In this document: piece after piece, positions 34,301 through 47,200 of the stretch
How positions within the stretch are numbered: position 1 is the stretch's first letter
Layout of the letters: each line of letters opens with the position of its first letter
Assembly (NCBI GenBank): GCA_964035545.1
Contig: OZ037773.1
Location: 1,260,751-1,324,750, forward strand
Source of the DNA: Bugula neritina
Lineage: Eukaryota > Bryozoa > Gymnolaemata > Cheilostomatida > Bugulidae
Length of the DNA stretch: 64,000 nucleotides
Direction: 5' to 3'
Program-made: the position numbers and the translations under genes
Notes under the pieces: generated by a model
Told to the model about the DNA's origin: nothing
The model's input: only the letters and a program-made list of their open reading frames with translations
The model's database searches: none

Positions 34301-36214
34301 TACAGAAAGTGTAGAGTAATATACTGAAAGTGTAGAGTAATATACAGAAAGTGTAGAGTAATATACAGAAAGTGTAGAGTAATATACTTAAAGTGTAGAG
34401 TAAGATACTGAAAGTGTAGAGTAATATACAGAAAGTGTAGAGAATATACAGAAAGTGTAGAGTAATATACAGAGAGTGTAGAGTAATATACTTAAAGTGT
34501 AGAGTAATATACAGAGAGTGTAGAGTAATATACTTAAAGTATAGAGTAATATACAGAAAGTGTAGAGTAATATACTTAAAGTATAGAGTAATATACAGAA
34601 AGTGTAGGAGGTTATTGATCAGTTTCTGTGAAAATTCACAATTGTTAGCTCATCGTATTGTAGTAGGTGATGCTGTTGCTTGTAACCTTGAAAACTGACT
34701 TCAGTACTTGCTCTATCTACTTGTTGTTTAAGGTATACTTGAGCACTTGCTGTACTTACTTGCTGTTTAAGGTATACTTGAGCACTTGCTGTATGTACTT
34801 GTTGTTTAAGGTATATCTGAGTCACAACAATGACCCGATAGCCTACGAGACTCCCGACATAGTAGAGGAAGTGCCAGGCATCCGGCAGCTATATGGAGGT
34901 TTTGCTGAACTCTTGGATGGCAGGAGAGTGGAACCTGACGTCATACTTATGGCCACAGGTTACAGGTACCTCCTCTATCAACTACCCTCTTCCAGTGTAC
35001 TCTAAGTGTTATATACCCTGTGTAACATGCTCTGTGTTATATATACTCTGTGTTATACATGGTCTGTATTATATATACTCTGTGTTATGTATACTCTGTA
35101 TTATATATACTCTGTGTAATGTATAGTCTGTGTTATACATGGTCTGTATTATATATACTCTGTGTTATACATGGTCTGTATTATATATACTCTGTGTAAT
35201 GTATACTATATGCAATGTTCACTGGCGAGGATTATGTTTAATAACGTAGATTATGCAGATTTGCTGCAGTCCTGCAAGATAACGCTTTCCTGGTTGGTCT
35301 CACCTCTTGCTCTGCTTTGCATCCAAACCAACACAAACTCTGTACTCTTTATAGTTCTACTTTGCCTCACTTTAACATTTTCTAAAATGTTTTCAACCAA
35401 TATAAACAATATCCTTTTTTATTTTATTGATATAATTTAAGTTTACATATGATGTTAAAGATTTCAACTATATCTCAGGTACTCGTTCCCGTTTCTGAAT
35501 AAGAAATGCCACCCTGTGGTACGGAAAGAGCACATTGAGCACCTGCACAATTTCATAGTTGACATCCGACATCCCAGTCTCTATTTTATTGGACTAAACA
35601 AAGATGGCCTCTCTTTTCCACAGTATCATTTGCAAGCCGAATATGCAGCTGCATGTATCGCGGGTGTATTTAAACAGAAAAGTAGAGAGGTAAGAACTGT
35701 AACTTCCTTGATTAGTAATTATATCAAGTTGCATAGCGTTGAGTTTGAAACTCTTCATTGCTTTACTTACTCAAAAGTGTGTATTTTAATTAATAATTAA
35801 CATATTAAAACATTATTCAACTACAACTCCAACATTTTGTGGCGCAAAGCAGTTTACTAAAAAAAGCTACAATAAAATGAGAAGTTGGATTCATTTCAGG
35901 AAATGCTAAACGAGTATGACGCAATGTACAAGAAGCTAGTGACAGATAAGAAGAGAGAAGCCATGTTTTACCACTGTCTGGACCTGTATCAGTGGGACTA
36001 CCACGAGCAGCTCTCCACCGAGAGTCGTGTGCCGAACTTAGACCAAGGGCTAGAGAAGCTCTACTGGCATGTCGTGGATCGCAGGGAATTCAGCTTCTCA
36101 GATTTCAAAACCGCTGTCTATCGAATCAATGAAGACAAAACTAGTTTCAAGAGTTTGTATGAGCCAGATGAAAATGTGGAGCAGCAAAAGACCCTGGATT
36201 TGTCTAAACAATAG
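29833..36214 (+). CDS. Flavin-containing monooxygenase (FMO) family protein
   Basis: Seven exons give 438 residues: 29833-30005, 31441-31582, 32631-32773, 33706-33883, 34811-34965, 35479-35689, 35900-36214. All junctions keep frame. Motifs are the FAD-binding GAGAAG (8-13); GGTWVHND; the FMO signature YLGRLLHSHSY (169-179); the NADPH-binding GAGPSG (194-199); and the C-terminal ATGY (260-263). The enzyme uses NADPH and O2 to oxygenate nitrogen or sulfur atoms in small molecules. Its length and lack of a C-terminal membrane anchor resemble the soluble insect or plant type rather than vertebrate microsomal FMO1-5. The exon 5 acceptor lies in a 39-bp repeat present three times, so two in-frame upstream acceptors exist at 34733 and 34772. 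Confidence 0.93.
30503..30933. mobile_element. Long palindromic MITE in FMO intron 1
   Basis: The whole approximately 430-bp segment is an imperfect palindrome. The left end GGGTCATTCTACTTAATTTAG and the reverse-complemented right end GGTTCATTTTACTTAAATTAG match, as do inner blocks around TTTTGCCCAAAA and CGGACCGTTA. It has no transposase. Confidence 0.75.
31234..31318. repeat. (AC)n/(GCAC)n microsatellite in FMO intron 1
   Basis: A CA dinucleotide run with interspersed GCACAC units, about 120 bases upstream of exon 2. Confidence 0.95.
33905..34615. repeat. 21-bp minisatellite filling most of FMO intron 4
   Basis: More than 30 copies of GTGTAGAGTAATATACAGAAA and variants start about 20 bases after the exon 4 donor at 33884. 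The donor region GTAATCACTGAATA resembles the repeat's GTAATATACTGAAA. Confidence 0.93.
34714..34825. repeat. 39-bp tandem repeat spanning the FMO exon 5 splice acceptor
   Basis: Three units each contain TTTAAG followed by GTATA(C/T)(T/C)TGAG. The third is the real intron-exon junction at 34810/34811; the other two are at 34732/34733 and 34771/34772. The unit is 13 codons with no stop. Confidence 0.85.
35010..35220. repeat. CTCTGTGTTATATATA-type tandem repeat in FMO intron 5
   Basis: Irregular units of CTCTGTGTTATATATA and TGGTCTGTATTATATA begin about 50 bases after the exon 5 donor. Confidence 0.85.
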
Positions 36215-37044
36215 GAGTTATCTCACCTATTTTTGTGCTTGTTAATATAAATTTTGTTTTTCTGGCCACTGCAGCCAACTCTTGTCATTAGATTTGGATA
36301 ATTTATTTTGCATAAAACAAAGCTGTAAGAAAACTGAAATGATGAGTTAATACTACCTCAAAAGGTAAAAATTTTCTTGGTTGTTTTCTTCTTGTTTAAT
36401 GTCTTTTGTCAATGTATTGTCTTAGTGTGAAACTTACTTTTCTATATATTGTATGTTATATATGTTTTCTATATGTGCATGCGTGCGTGCGTGTGTGCGT
36501 GTGTGTGTGTGTGTGTGTGTGCGAGCGCAAGTTTGTAAGCTGTACACTTGCAACCTTGTAAAGCAGCGGTTTTAGTTGTAATATTTGTTCATTGTTTGAT
36601 TCGTTTTCTTGATATCATTCATATCATAATTATTGTGAGGAAGTATACATGTTAACTTGTATTATAAAATTACATTCACTTACATGCATTAAAGTTTATA
36701 TGTCATAAGCCTAATGTAGGGTATAACTTGTGCCAAAAATACTATTCACTTCGACAAATTATTACAGTGAAAAAGCAACTTCACAGAAGATAAGCCAATC
36801 ACATGACAAGCTTGTCTTAATAGTATATTCTTTATCTGTTTATTTGCTGCCGGAACCGTCTAGAGAGTTATTTATTTTAAATCTTTGAGTAAAAATGTCA
36901 GAATTGGCGACAATTAAGTGAAGTTGTACAGTGCAAACAAGTTTACTTGCTGCTCAACTGCCCCTCAAGTTGTGTACTACTAAACTCAATTTATAATAAC
37001 GAAGCTGGATGCAGCAAGTCGCGGTACAGCCTGTCCAGGGTATA

Positions 37045-37273
37045 TTTTCAGACATGTAATTTTTAATTGCAGTTTTTGCACATTTAAATTTAGAAATATA
37101 GCAAAATAATCTCATTACTCTAAGCATATGCAATGGGACAGTGCACATAGCAAAAGTTGCACAAGTATTTTTAGATGCGTGTATTTTGCAGCTGAGCTTG
37201 CATAATTTTATATAAGCTATAATGATGAGATTTTAGAGTTTTACACACCCGTGATTGGCTGAGTTTTACAGCA
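37045..37273. repeat. Dispersed repeat, copy 2
   Basis: It shares ordered blocks with 25820-26062, including AAAAGTTGCACAAGTATTTTTAGA and GATTGGCTGAGTTTTAC near its end. Confidence 0.65.
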
Positions 37274-37743
37274 AGTTGCCCTAATTGCTATGTGTTATGA
37301 TAAATTGAATGAAATTTTTCTCATTAAAACTGACTATTATATCCGTAGCTATATGCAAGTATTTGAAATTCGCAACCATCACAATTTAACTTAAGATGGC
37401 AATGATGTTGCAAATAGCTGTATAATTTTTGTTGATTCCCTTTCATATTATGAGTACAATATAGTGCTTAAGCATTAAATGAGTAGGCTAAATAATGTTG
37501 AATAATACTGCATTGTTACACATGCACACTAGAAAAGGCATTGAGTCACAAACATTCTCAAAATGGTTGTATTGCAAAGTACCACCCTAGTTAGAAAGAC
37601 TTTTGTTGTTCAAATTTTAGTTAAATAAGCAACACCCATACCACCTCTAGTTATATGAAGGAATTGAGAATACAATTTCTGAGAATTTCTTATTGAAGCA
37701 TATGTAATTAATACCCTGCATGACGTAATATTTTAGTGCATAG

Positions 37744-37865
<122 letters not shown>

Positions 37866-38228
37866 AAGAATTTGAGTTTAAGACTATGTGTATATAATGG
37901 TAAACAAATATATTACAGAACTAAGCTGCTAGTCAGGTTATGTAATTGTAAGAGTATCTATAAGTATGTATCAAACATATAGGCAATGAGCAGGTAAGTT
38001 GTGCAATAATTATCTACTAAAACATCTCTCAGACTATAGATAACTGGAGGACATTACAATACTGTTCATAATATTCACCCTGTAGTAAATCTCTGTGTAA
38101 TAGTATATGACATCATAACTATTACAGCCAATCAAATTCACTCTAATAATAGCATAGTGAGGGAATACAGCATGCCGGGCAGTGAGTTTTCATAACATGT
38201 ACTTTCATTAACCTTGAACTCTTCAGTT

Positions 38229-41200
38229 ATGGAGGGAACAACTGCGCTCTCCACCACATCTGGTAAGTACTAAGTTATAGTGTTAGTGGGGCTCTATAGT
38301 GACCGTATTTTCTCTATATCTGACAAAATAGCAAACTGTCTATTATCTTATTCATTAAGGAATCCCTGACGCTTTTTATTAATAGAGTATTAAAATATCT
38401 GCATATATATCTTAGCTATCGTCTACAGACTGTTTAAAAGCTGTATACTCAAACAACTTTGTTTTATAACAAATTTTGTGCAAACATTGCTTGGATTGAT
38501 TTGGGATTTCTGATTTCGCTAATGACGTTTACAGTGGCTCTAAAGTCCACGTATCATAAAACTAATATTAATTATTGCTGACTTTCATTGCATGCTATTC
38601 TCAGCTGCTGCAACATATATATTAATCACTTAACTGAAAGTTTAATTTATGGAACTTTCAAGCCAGCTAGCTCAGTGTTTAAGCTCCATGTTGCAGCATA
38701 CTTTAAGTGTATGAGTATATCACCATTATAGGTGGTAAAAGAGACTCTATTTCTTAGCAAGACGGTATGGTGTTAGTGTCATGTGATGTAGTATAACTAC
38801 TCATATTATATTAGTACTGCGTGCTATGAACTGTGTAATATTATACAGAGCTGGCCATAGCATTGCATGAACACACTTGATATTTTACTTAACTATAATA
38901 TTTCCCAGCTGCCGAAGCCCTTCTATTGGATAGCAGAACGATGAGTCAAATAGAACTAGAAAAAGTTTTCCAAATGATGTTTTGGGTACAAGGTGTATTC
39001 TACAGCACAATTGGCTTTATAGGTAATAGTAATCTACAGACTGTTATAGTTGATATTTAAATATTTTAAAGATCTATCTGTTGTAGCTTTATATATTATT
39101 ATTCACAATATTCTCAATAAGTTAACCTCAGTCAAAATGCACTGAAAATAAAAAATATATTGCAATTTTTTCTCCTTCTTGGAAACTGTTACATACTAAA
39201 CCAAGAAGTTTGAAATTTGCTTAATTTGGCTGATGTACACAAATACAACAGAATATAAATAACTTGTGCTTTTGTATTTTGTAAGGACGGAAGCAGTTGT
39301 ATAATAGTAAATAATGTCTCACCAAAGCTTAAACTTGTATAAGTCTTAAACCATGGAGGGTGCATTTAAAACAGTAGTTAGTTATATAAACTGTATTCAC
39401 AAGCACTGTTTAACTTGAGAGACCTTTAAGCCTTACTATATAGGTGAGCTGACTTAATAAGCGTTTCTAAGTCAACTATCACTATGGTATAACTGGGTTT
39501 TGCCAATCCTTTGCAAACCAAGCTCATCGCCTTTTAGATACAACACAATCTGAAATGTTTTCATTCCGGGCAATTGATTTTTTAAATACTTTATAGCCTG
39601 AAAATGCTTTTCAAGTGCAAACTGAGTAGAATCAAGTAGAAATTTTTTTATGTACAATTCTAACATGTCAGCTGGTATCTGGTTTGTGTTGTTTTCTCTA
39701 GATGTTTGTTGATGCAATAAATAGGGCATGTTATCAGATTGTCTTTTGTTTTACGTATCATTAGCACCACAATATTTTTTCCAAGTTTCTAGTACGCAAA
39801 TAAATTAGTCATTCGATCAAAGCAAAGAGAGTAAGCGATGAATGCTAGCTAGCATCTGCTGCCTGAAGTTATCTGTGGTTTTTTTTGCTGATGTGAATAC
39901 ACAGTGACTGTTTGTTAAACAGGACTACTTGTAATTAATAAACAAGACTGTCTATAGCTGCCACCTCTGCATGTATTCGAATAAATAAAAGAAAAGAGAG
40001 TCCGGGTGGATAACTCTTTACATGGGTAGGAAAAATAATAATTCGAGTAAATATAGTATAGGTATACATATATATAATTAGGTGGTCTTTATCCCAGTAG
40101 CTCTTCAATGTCTTTCTGTCCGGCGTAGGCAGAATACTGAATACACTGGGTTGCGTGCCTTTTTTTATGTGCTAGTTTTTAATGTTCTGTGCGAATTCAT
40201 TCCTGAAAAGGCAATCCGTTTCAATTAAATAGCTATTCGAACTGATTCGACCTGTGGGACCGGTCATTCAATCATGTATAGTAAAATTTAAATTTTTGGC
40301 AACAAGTGTAGTTGAATATATAACAAATTTAATTTCATTATTTTTATTATTCTATCCGCTACTATTTCGGCGAATAACCAAGTCTCCTAAATCTGTACAG
40401 TTTTCGACAAGCTACTGTGCCACCTAAAATAAGCTATTTTCACTTTGAAAATTACTCACAACTTTAAGCCTTTACATTTAAACATGATGAAACTATTGAA
40501 TATATTTATTCTTTCTTCTTTAATTATTCTCTGTGAAAAATGTACAGGCAGGAGCTTTTAGGCTAACAAATAATTTAATATAGCAAAACATGGAAGAGTA
40601 AGTAATGTATAAAACTAAGCATTAACTCAAACTGAATTATGATTGGTCATGCTTGTTTACATAATAATGCAGCAACACTGATTGTGTTTATAGTTGGCAG
40701 AAATATTGACCTCTCTTTCTTGAGAGGATAAATTTTTCATGATATCTAGAACGGTTAAGGTTGATTAACATAGTGTGTATAAAAGTAGTATTTGGAATAT
40801 CTCATAGCCCTGATTTATTAGCATAGCATTGATAGGTTGAGAAGATAACAAGTGTAAAGGTGCTGTAGTCTCTACAATGGGACTAAATAGGTGGAGCAGT
40901 ATAAAGTTTCTATATAGTCACTAACAATAGTTTTATATATCAGAGACTGAAAGATAATAGCCGGGGACATAAGTTATGTCTAAAAGCATTTTTCTAAGTC
41001 ACTGTTTATTGTGTAAGCTCTACTTTACTGATTGTGTTTTTTGATACATATAATTATACTTGTACCCCACAACTGATGGCCTATCAAGCATTTGGAGATT
41101 TCCTATTGTTTGGTATTTATCTAAACTTGTGTGAGATAATACTATCTTCAATTCATTATAAGATATGTTAAATAACTTTTTGAAAACATCAGTGTTTTAG

Positions 41201-44200
41201 ATTTCAGATTTTATGAAATGGGAAATATAATATCCACAGGATAGTTAAGGGCAACCTTTTAGCTGCAACTGCCTTGCTGAGATTTGCATTGTAATCATAT
41301 AAGAATTCAGTACCAGTAAAATAAAATCTCACCTAATTGTGCTAGAGTCAAAATTTAAAAACTATGTTGTAGATCTTTTTTTTCCCCAGTGCAGTTGTTT
41401 TTTTTGGAAATTTCAATTTTCATTTTTTTTGCAAAGTTATAGACAAAAAACTGCCCAATTTTGGCCAATTTTGCCAGAAAAGCTGACTTTTCAGTACCAG
41501 TAAAATATCTCAGCAGGAAAACATGATATCTGAATAAAAATTGCACTGCTGGAATCCTGAGATATTTCTCCAGTGTAATTTTTTTCTTTTTCCAATAACT
41601 CTGCTAGATTGCACGTAAATTGGTAATTTATACACTGAAAATGCTTTATTTTTTGGTTGTAGTTTGATCTTAGGCTAAACAATTGCAAGTAGGCAACACG
41701 CATGCCACCCGCAGAGCAATATTATTCAAGAACCTAAACTACATTTCGAGAGAAATTCATGATATTCTCAGTGAGGATGCCCTTAACTATCCTGTGTTGT
41801 TGACAATTGCCATGTTTTAAGTTTAATTTCATATTAATTCTAACCCCAGCATCTGCCCTGATACAATTGAAACCCTGAACCATTGTGTTTTTAATTGATA
41901 GCCTGCGATTGTCAGCACTCAGGGTACCTATAAATTGTGTTATGTATATATACCAGAGTAGCTATGAATTGTATTATGTATATATATCAGAGTAGCTATA
42001 AATTGTATTATGTATATATATCAGAGTAGCTATAAGTATGTAATATAATGTGTATATATACCAGAGTAGCTATAAGTATGTAATATTATGTGTATGTATA
42101 TATATATACCAGAGTAGCTATAAGTATGTAATATTATGTGTATGTATATATATATACCAGAGTAGCTATAAGTATGTAATATTATGTGTATGTATATATA
42201 TATACCAGAGTAGCTATAAGTATGTAATATCATGTGTATGTATATATATATACCAGAGTAGCTATAAGTATGTAATATCATGTGTATGTATATATATATA
42301 CCAGAGTAGCTATAAGTATGTAATATCATGTGTATATACCAGAGTTTCATTCTAGGAAGCAGAAACCATGTTTTGTGACTACACTATATGCATTGAACTA
42401 TAAGTATGGGTTATAGTTTCAGTTCAGTGACTATATGCACTAACAATAACGCTACAGGGACTGCAATACTGCGACTAAACTACTGTGACTGAGCTACTGT
42501 GACCAAAGTATATACACAGTTAAATGCACTAAAGTAACTGTATTACATAATCTACTCTACAGTATTGCAGCGACTTCAACTCATTTCAACAAACTGTAAC
42601 CAGTTATGTTTTACAATAAGTATGCTGATAGTAATGCACCGGCCAAGTCATCATCGCTTTCCGTAGAGAATTCTAGAAAGATTAATATCTACATAGTTTC
42701 TAGTTTATATTCTCTACCTAATCAATACTATTGTGAGAGTAATTAAGCTGTAGCTAATGGTTGCAATTAGGCCCAGGTATTCACTTTCAACTAGTAGTAT
42801 GTTGTAGAGTTCCTACTTGCTATTAACTAACTTACTAATTCATTGAATTCATACTTAGCAAGGGTTCCAACTACAGTTAAATATACTAAGGGAGCACAAC
42901 TCTTGAGAGTGAGTTGCTGTAAATTACTTTGACCTTGACCTATGCTTATTGTCTAGAGCCAAGTTATTTACAACTTGCTTAGCATTTACTACGTTTCCAA
43001 GCTTCTTGCAAATTTTTCATTTGAGTTTGGAAACGGTTATATCGAATGAAACTGTAAGTTCATGCAAACCGCAACCACAGATCCATTCCACGAGCATCCT
43101 TTCGAATAATTTGAAGTAATGGAAATGTAGTGATTGTAGAAGAAATAAAATTTTTTTTTAATAAATTAGTTGCTGGCCAAAAAGAGATTTTGCTCCGGAT
43201 TACTGGTTTGTGTGCAGAAGTAGGCAGCACCAGTGTTTAATATTGCATAACTCTCACAGTCTACACCGTATTTAGGGCTTATAAAATTACTATTTTCTGT
43301 GAAATAAGCAGACAAACTTTTAGTCAACTGTATAGAGCTAAGGCAAGGTTATAATGACCTCATGCCAAATATATTATTCGTGTAATCACAGTTTAATTGT
43401 ATTTCTACTTCTTTTTTTTTAAAAAAACTCTTTTATTAAACGGTAAGCTGATCAATACATACGTGTCCATCTAAATTCAATAGTTTTTAGTTGTGAGTAC
43501 ATTATTATTATCCTTATATAATTGTGTTGCAATACAATCATATAATTTCGCCCACAAAAGGTTAAAACAATCTGCTCACATTAGTCACATGATCAGCTAG
43601 CTACTAATCATGTGACTAATGTAAACATCTACTAAATTAATAGGTTCTCATATTAATGATATATAAATCAGTTGAAAATAATTACAAGAACATTGTTCAA
43701 AAATGTTAAACTGAAATCAGAATACAAAAGAAGAAGGTGATACACTAAATCTATATGTATTGGCATGCGTTTAACTTATAATATGTATATGTGAGAAGTT
43801 AAACAGGTGCCAATACTAGACTAATTTTTATTCTGCAGCATCTTAGCAAGAGCTGATACTACATGCTTCTATAACTAAATGTGGAACTCATGAAATTAAT
43901 GCTGGTATTTAATAAAACGTTTTAAGTCAATTTTTCCAGGTAATATTACAATGTGTGTAACTTGCCTTGAAGTACCCACAGCATTATTCACCTATATAAA
44001 AATAATTCACGCAAGTTTATAGTCACCATCCCTGTAAGAAAACCCCTGGCGGAAGGGGCTTTTGGTTAAATCGGGCTATAAGGACTAATGTTACAATAAC
44101 TATAGTTCTCCATTTATACAATATACTACTCATTGCTAAAAATAGAGTGTTTAATTCAATTATTACAGTCATATTTTCACAGTTGAAACAAACTGTTTCT

Positions 44201-47200
44201 TTTTATTGAAAACTCAAAGAATACTTGCCTTTCTGGCAAATGAATGCATGAAACTCAAAGTTATGGACTCAGTTTAGTCCTAATCTGATTCTATAGCTTT
44301 AAGAATTTTTTAGTTGTTTGCAATACAAAAGATTAGATTTAATTTAAACTACCATGTTGCCCCCCTTACTTGCACCACTGATATCATACAGTGATATATA
44401 TTACCATATATTATGATAATAATAACGCATATGTATTGTAAATAGCCTATATAATATAATATACTGATATTTAGCATCATATTACAACAACATATTACAA
44501 CAATATAACATAATCATATTACCATCTAATACAGACATATAATGTAATATACTGATATATAATATAGTATACTGATATTTATTATAATATACCGATATAA
44601 TATGCCAATAAGTAATATATAGTATACTGATATATAATATAACATACCAATATATGATATAGTATACTGATATATAATATAACATACCAATATATATTAT
44701 AATATAATGATATATGATATAGTATACCGATATATAATATAATATACCGATATAATATACCAATGCTGTATGACTTTAGGTGTGTTTGCTAATATACTAA
44801 ACATCATTACACTGTCAAGGTACACAGCTTTAGTCACCTACAAAATATTCCTGGGAATGGCTTGTTCTGATCTCATGGTAAGACATATCATCTGCTTTAT
44901 ACCTGCAGTATGAAATATCATGTCTACGGCCGTATAACCTTCTTGTATACTAAAGAAAATATGTTATATACATATATGTAATATATTATATGTATACTAA
45001 TCATATAATATGCTATATATACTAATGTTAAATTTTTCAGATAATTTCTAGTAATATAATTCAAATAGTTTGTAGAAATCAAAAGTGTTTGCTGTTGCTC
45101 TTGTCCTCCTGCTGCTATATTTCTGCTGCCGCTGTTTCTGCTGCCGCTGTTTCTGCTGCCGCTGTTTCTGCTGCTGCTACAACATTACTATGCTCAATAA
45201 GACCATTGCAATACAGGCATGCATGCAGAAAAACTGTAGGTTGTAAGAGGTGCTATTCACTATGAAGATGCAGTGCAACCTGTTAGTTATAATAAACTTA
45301 GCATAAGTCAAACATAACGGGCTATAAATATTATTAGTATATGCTATAAGCCTACTTGTTCCAAGCTAATGCCAAACTATTGTCATCATAGTAATATGCT
45401 TATATAGCTTATTAGCACACATGTTTATTCACAAGGGTTTCACCGATATATTATTAAGAATGAGTTTGCTTGGATTCAGAACTAAAATGTATAAATAGGA
45501 GGAAATTTGGTGGCACAAGCATCACTGCTTGACACTTGACTACACATGGCATATGACACCATAAGGGCACCTTTTGACACCTGCTGAAACTGTCATGAAC
45601 CTAATTTGATCTCAACAAACCTAGTTAATATTGAATAGTAAAATAAGTATATAATAATACATTTTTTAACATTGGGCAATAACTGAAGTTGTGTTTATAC
45701 CTCTGCTGAAAAAAGTTTTGAGTTTCAGGTAATTTCACTCGCTTGAGTACCCCTTTATAGTTTAACTGAAACTGGTTGAAGTCATGGAGATGCTGAAGCT
45801 CACTTTCTAATAGTGAAATATGACTCACTTAATTGCTATTTAATGCTCTTGGAAAACCTAGTGAATTAGTAAAGTTGACAGCATAAAAGCTATACCTGTG
45901 TAGCTGATAGAATTATTAACATGAAGCTTTTATTTGAATTGATATTTAAATACCTCATCTCATCGCCAAAGTCTTAATTATATATCGAGGTTTACAAGGA
46001 GTTATCATTCCTTTGATTACTTTTCTAAAACTGGCCAATTAAGTAATCACAGTACAAAAATTTTGATGAGTGCCTTTTACAATGTAATGCAACTCGGTAG
46101 AATTTCAACTAGGCTAAATTGAATTTCTGACTGAAAATCTCGAAAAGTATACACACCCCTTTAAGCATTGGTAGTAGTATTATTTTAGCAATATCATAAT
46201 ATAAACTAATCAATTGATTAGTCTATAGTCTATACTCTATACTAATACTAATACTAATACCGAATGTCTTCAACAAGCAGTGTTCGTAATGTTTCTCTAC
46301 AGTATATTAGATAGCAATGCTGTTTTGGCTTGTGTATTTGAAAAAAACATTCATCAGGGAGCAGCAGTAGTTTAGAGGTCAGAGGTTAGAACGTTTGCTT
46401 AGTAAATACTGTAGTCATGGGTTTGAACCCTGACAAAGGCCCTTGGTGATGTTAGGAAGAGTATTCAGTCTCATTTGCTCCTGTGCCTCATCTGGATTAG
46501 TCCTTAGCCCGATTTAACAAAAACCTTTTCCGCCAGGAAATGGGACTATAAACTTGTGTGAGTTTATTTAATAAATCCATCTGTTTTAATGCATTGATAT
46601 AATATTTTAGGTGAATTTTATCTTATTGGGATATTCATTTGCATTCTGTACTCATCAACCCCTTCGAATTCTCACTGGAGAGCCACCATCTCTATTACAT
46701 GGAGTTCCATACTCTTTGTATATCTGGAAAAATATATGGTTTCACATAATGAACATATTCATGTGTGTAAGTGCAAAGGAACAAACGTATATAGTAATAT
46801 AACAACTAAAATACCTGCATAAGCATGACTTATTATTTCCTGAGTTACCATTGCTTGGAACGAATCTGTACGAATGCTCATAATAATGGATGAATGATTG
46901 TGGTTTTCATTAATTTATGGTTGTACTTTCATTTAATGTAACTGGTCCCAAACATCAAATAAAAAATCCATTCATATAATTCGAATCAATGGGAACGTGG
47001 TGGTCATATGCAAATGCTGCAATTATTTATTGGTGAAATGAGATCTACAGAATGGCCAGGAAAATGAGTTTTAGTTGTACCCATATTATTTATTTATTTG
47101 TTTAAATGCCACATAAGCTAATCAAATAGCACCTTTAGAGTATATCTACTGCCAGCCATACACTTAATATGCAAATATATCTGCAGAGAATTACTGAATA

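Noticed and set aside
33905-34615. Regular repeats that could suggest a CRISPR array
   Set aside because: Units are contiguous without unique spacers, the sequence is inside an animal gene intron, and no cas genes are present. It is a minisatellite.
42030-42355. Open frames on both strands of about 100 codons
   Set aside because: They come from a 47-bp minisatellite with TATATA spacers.
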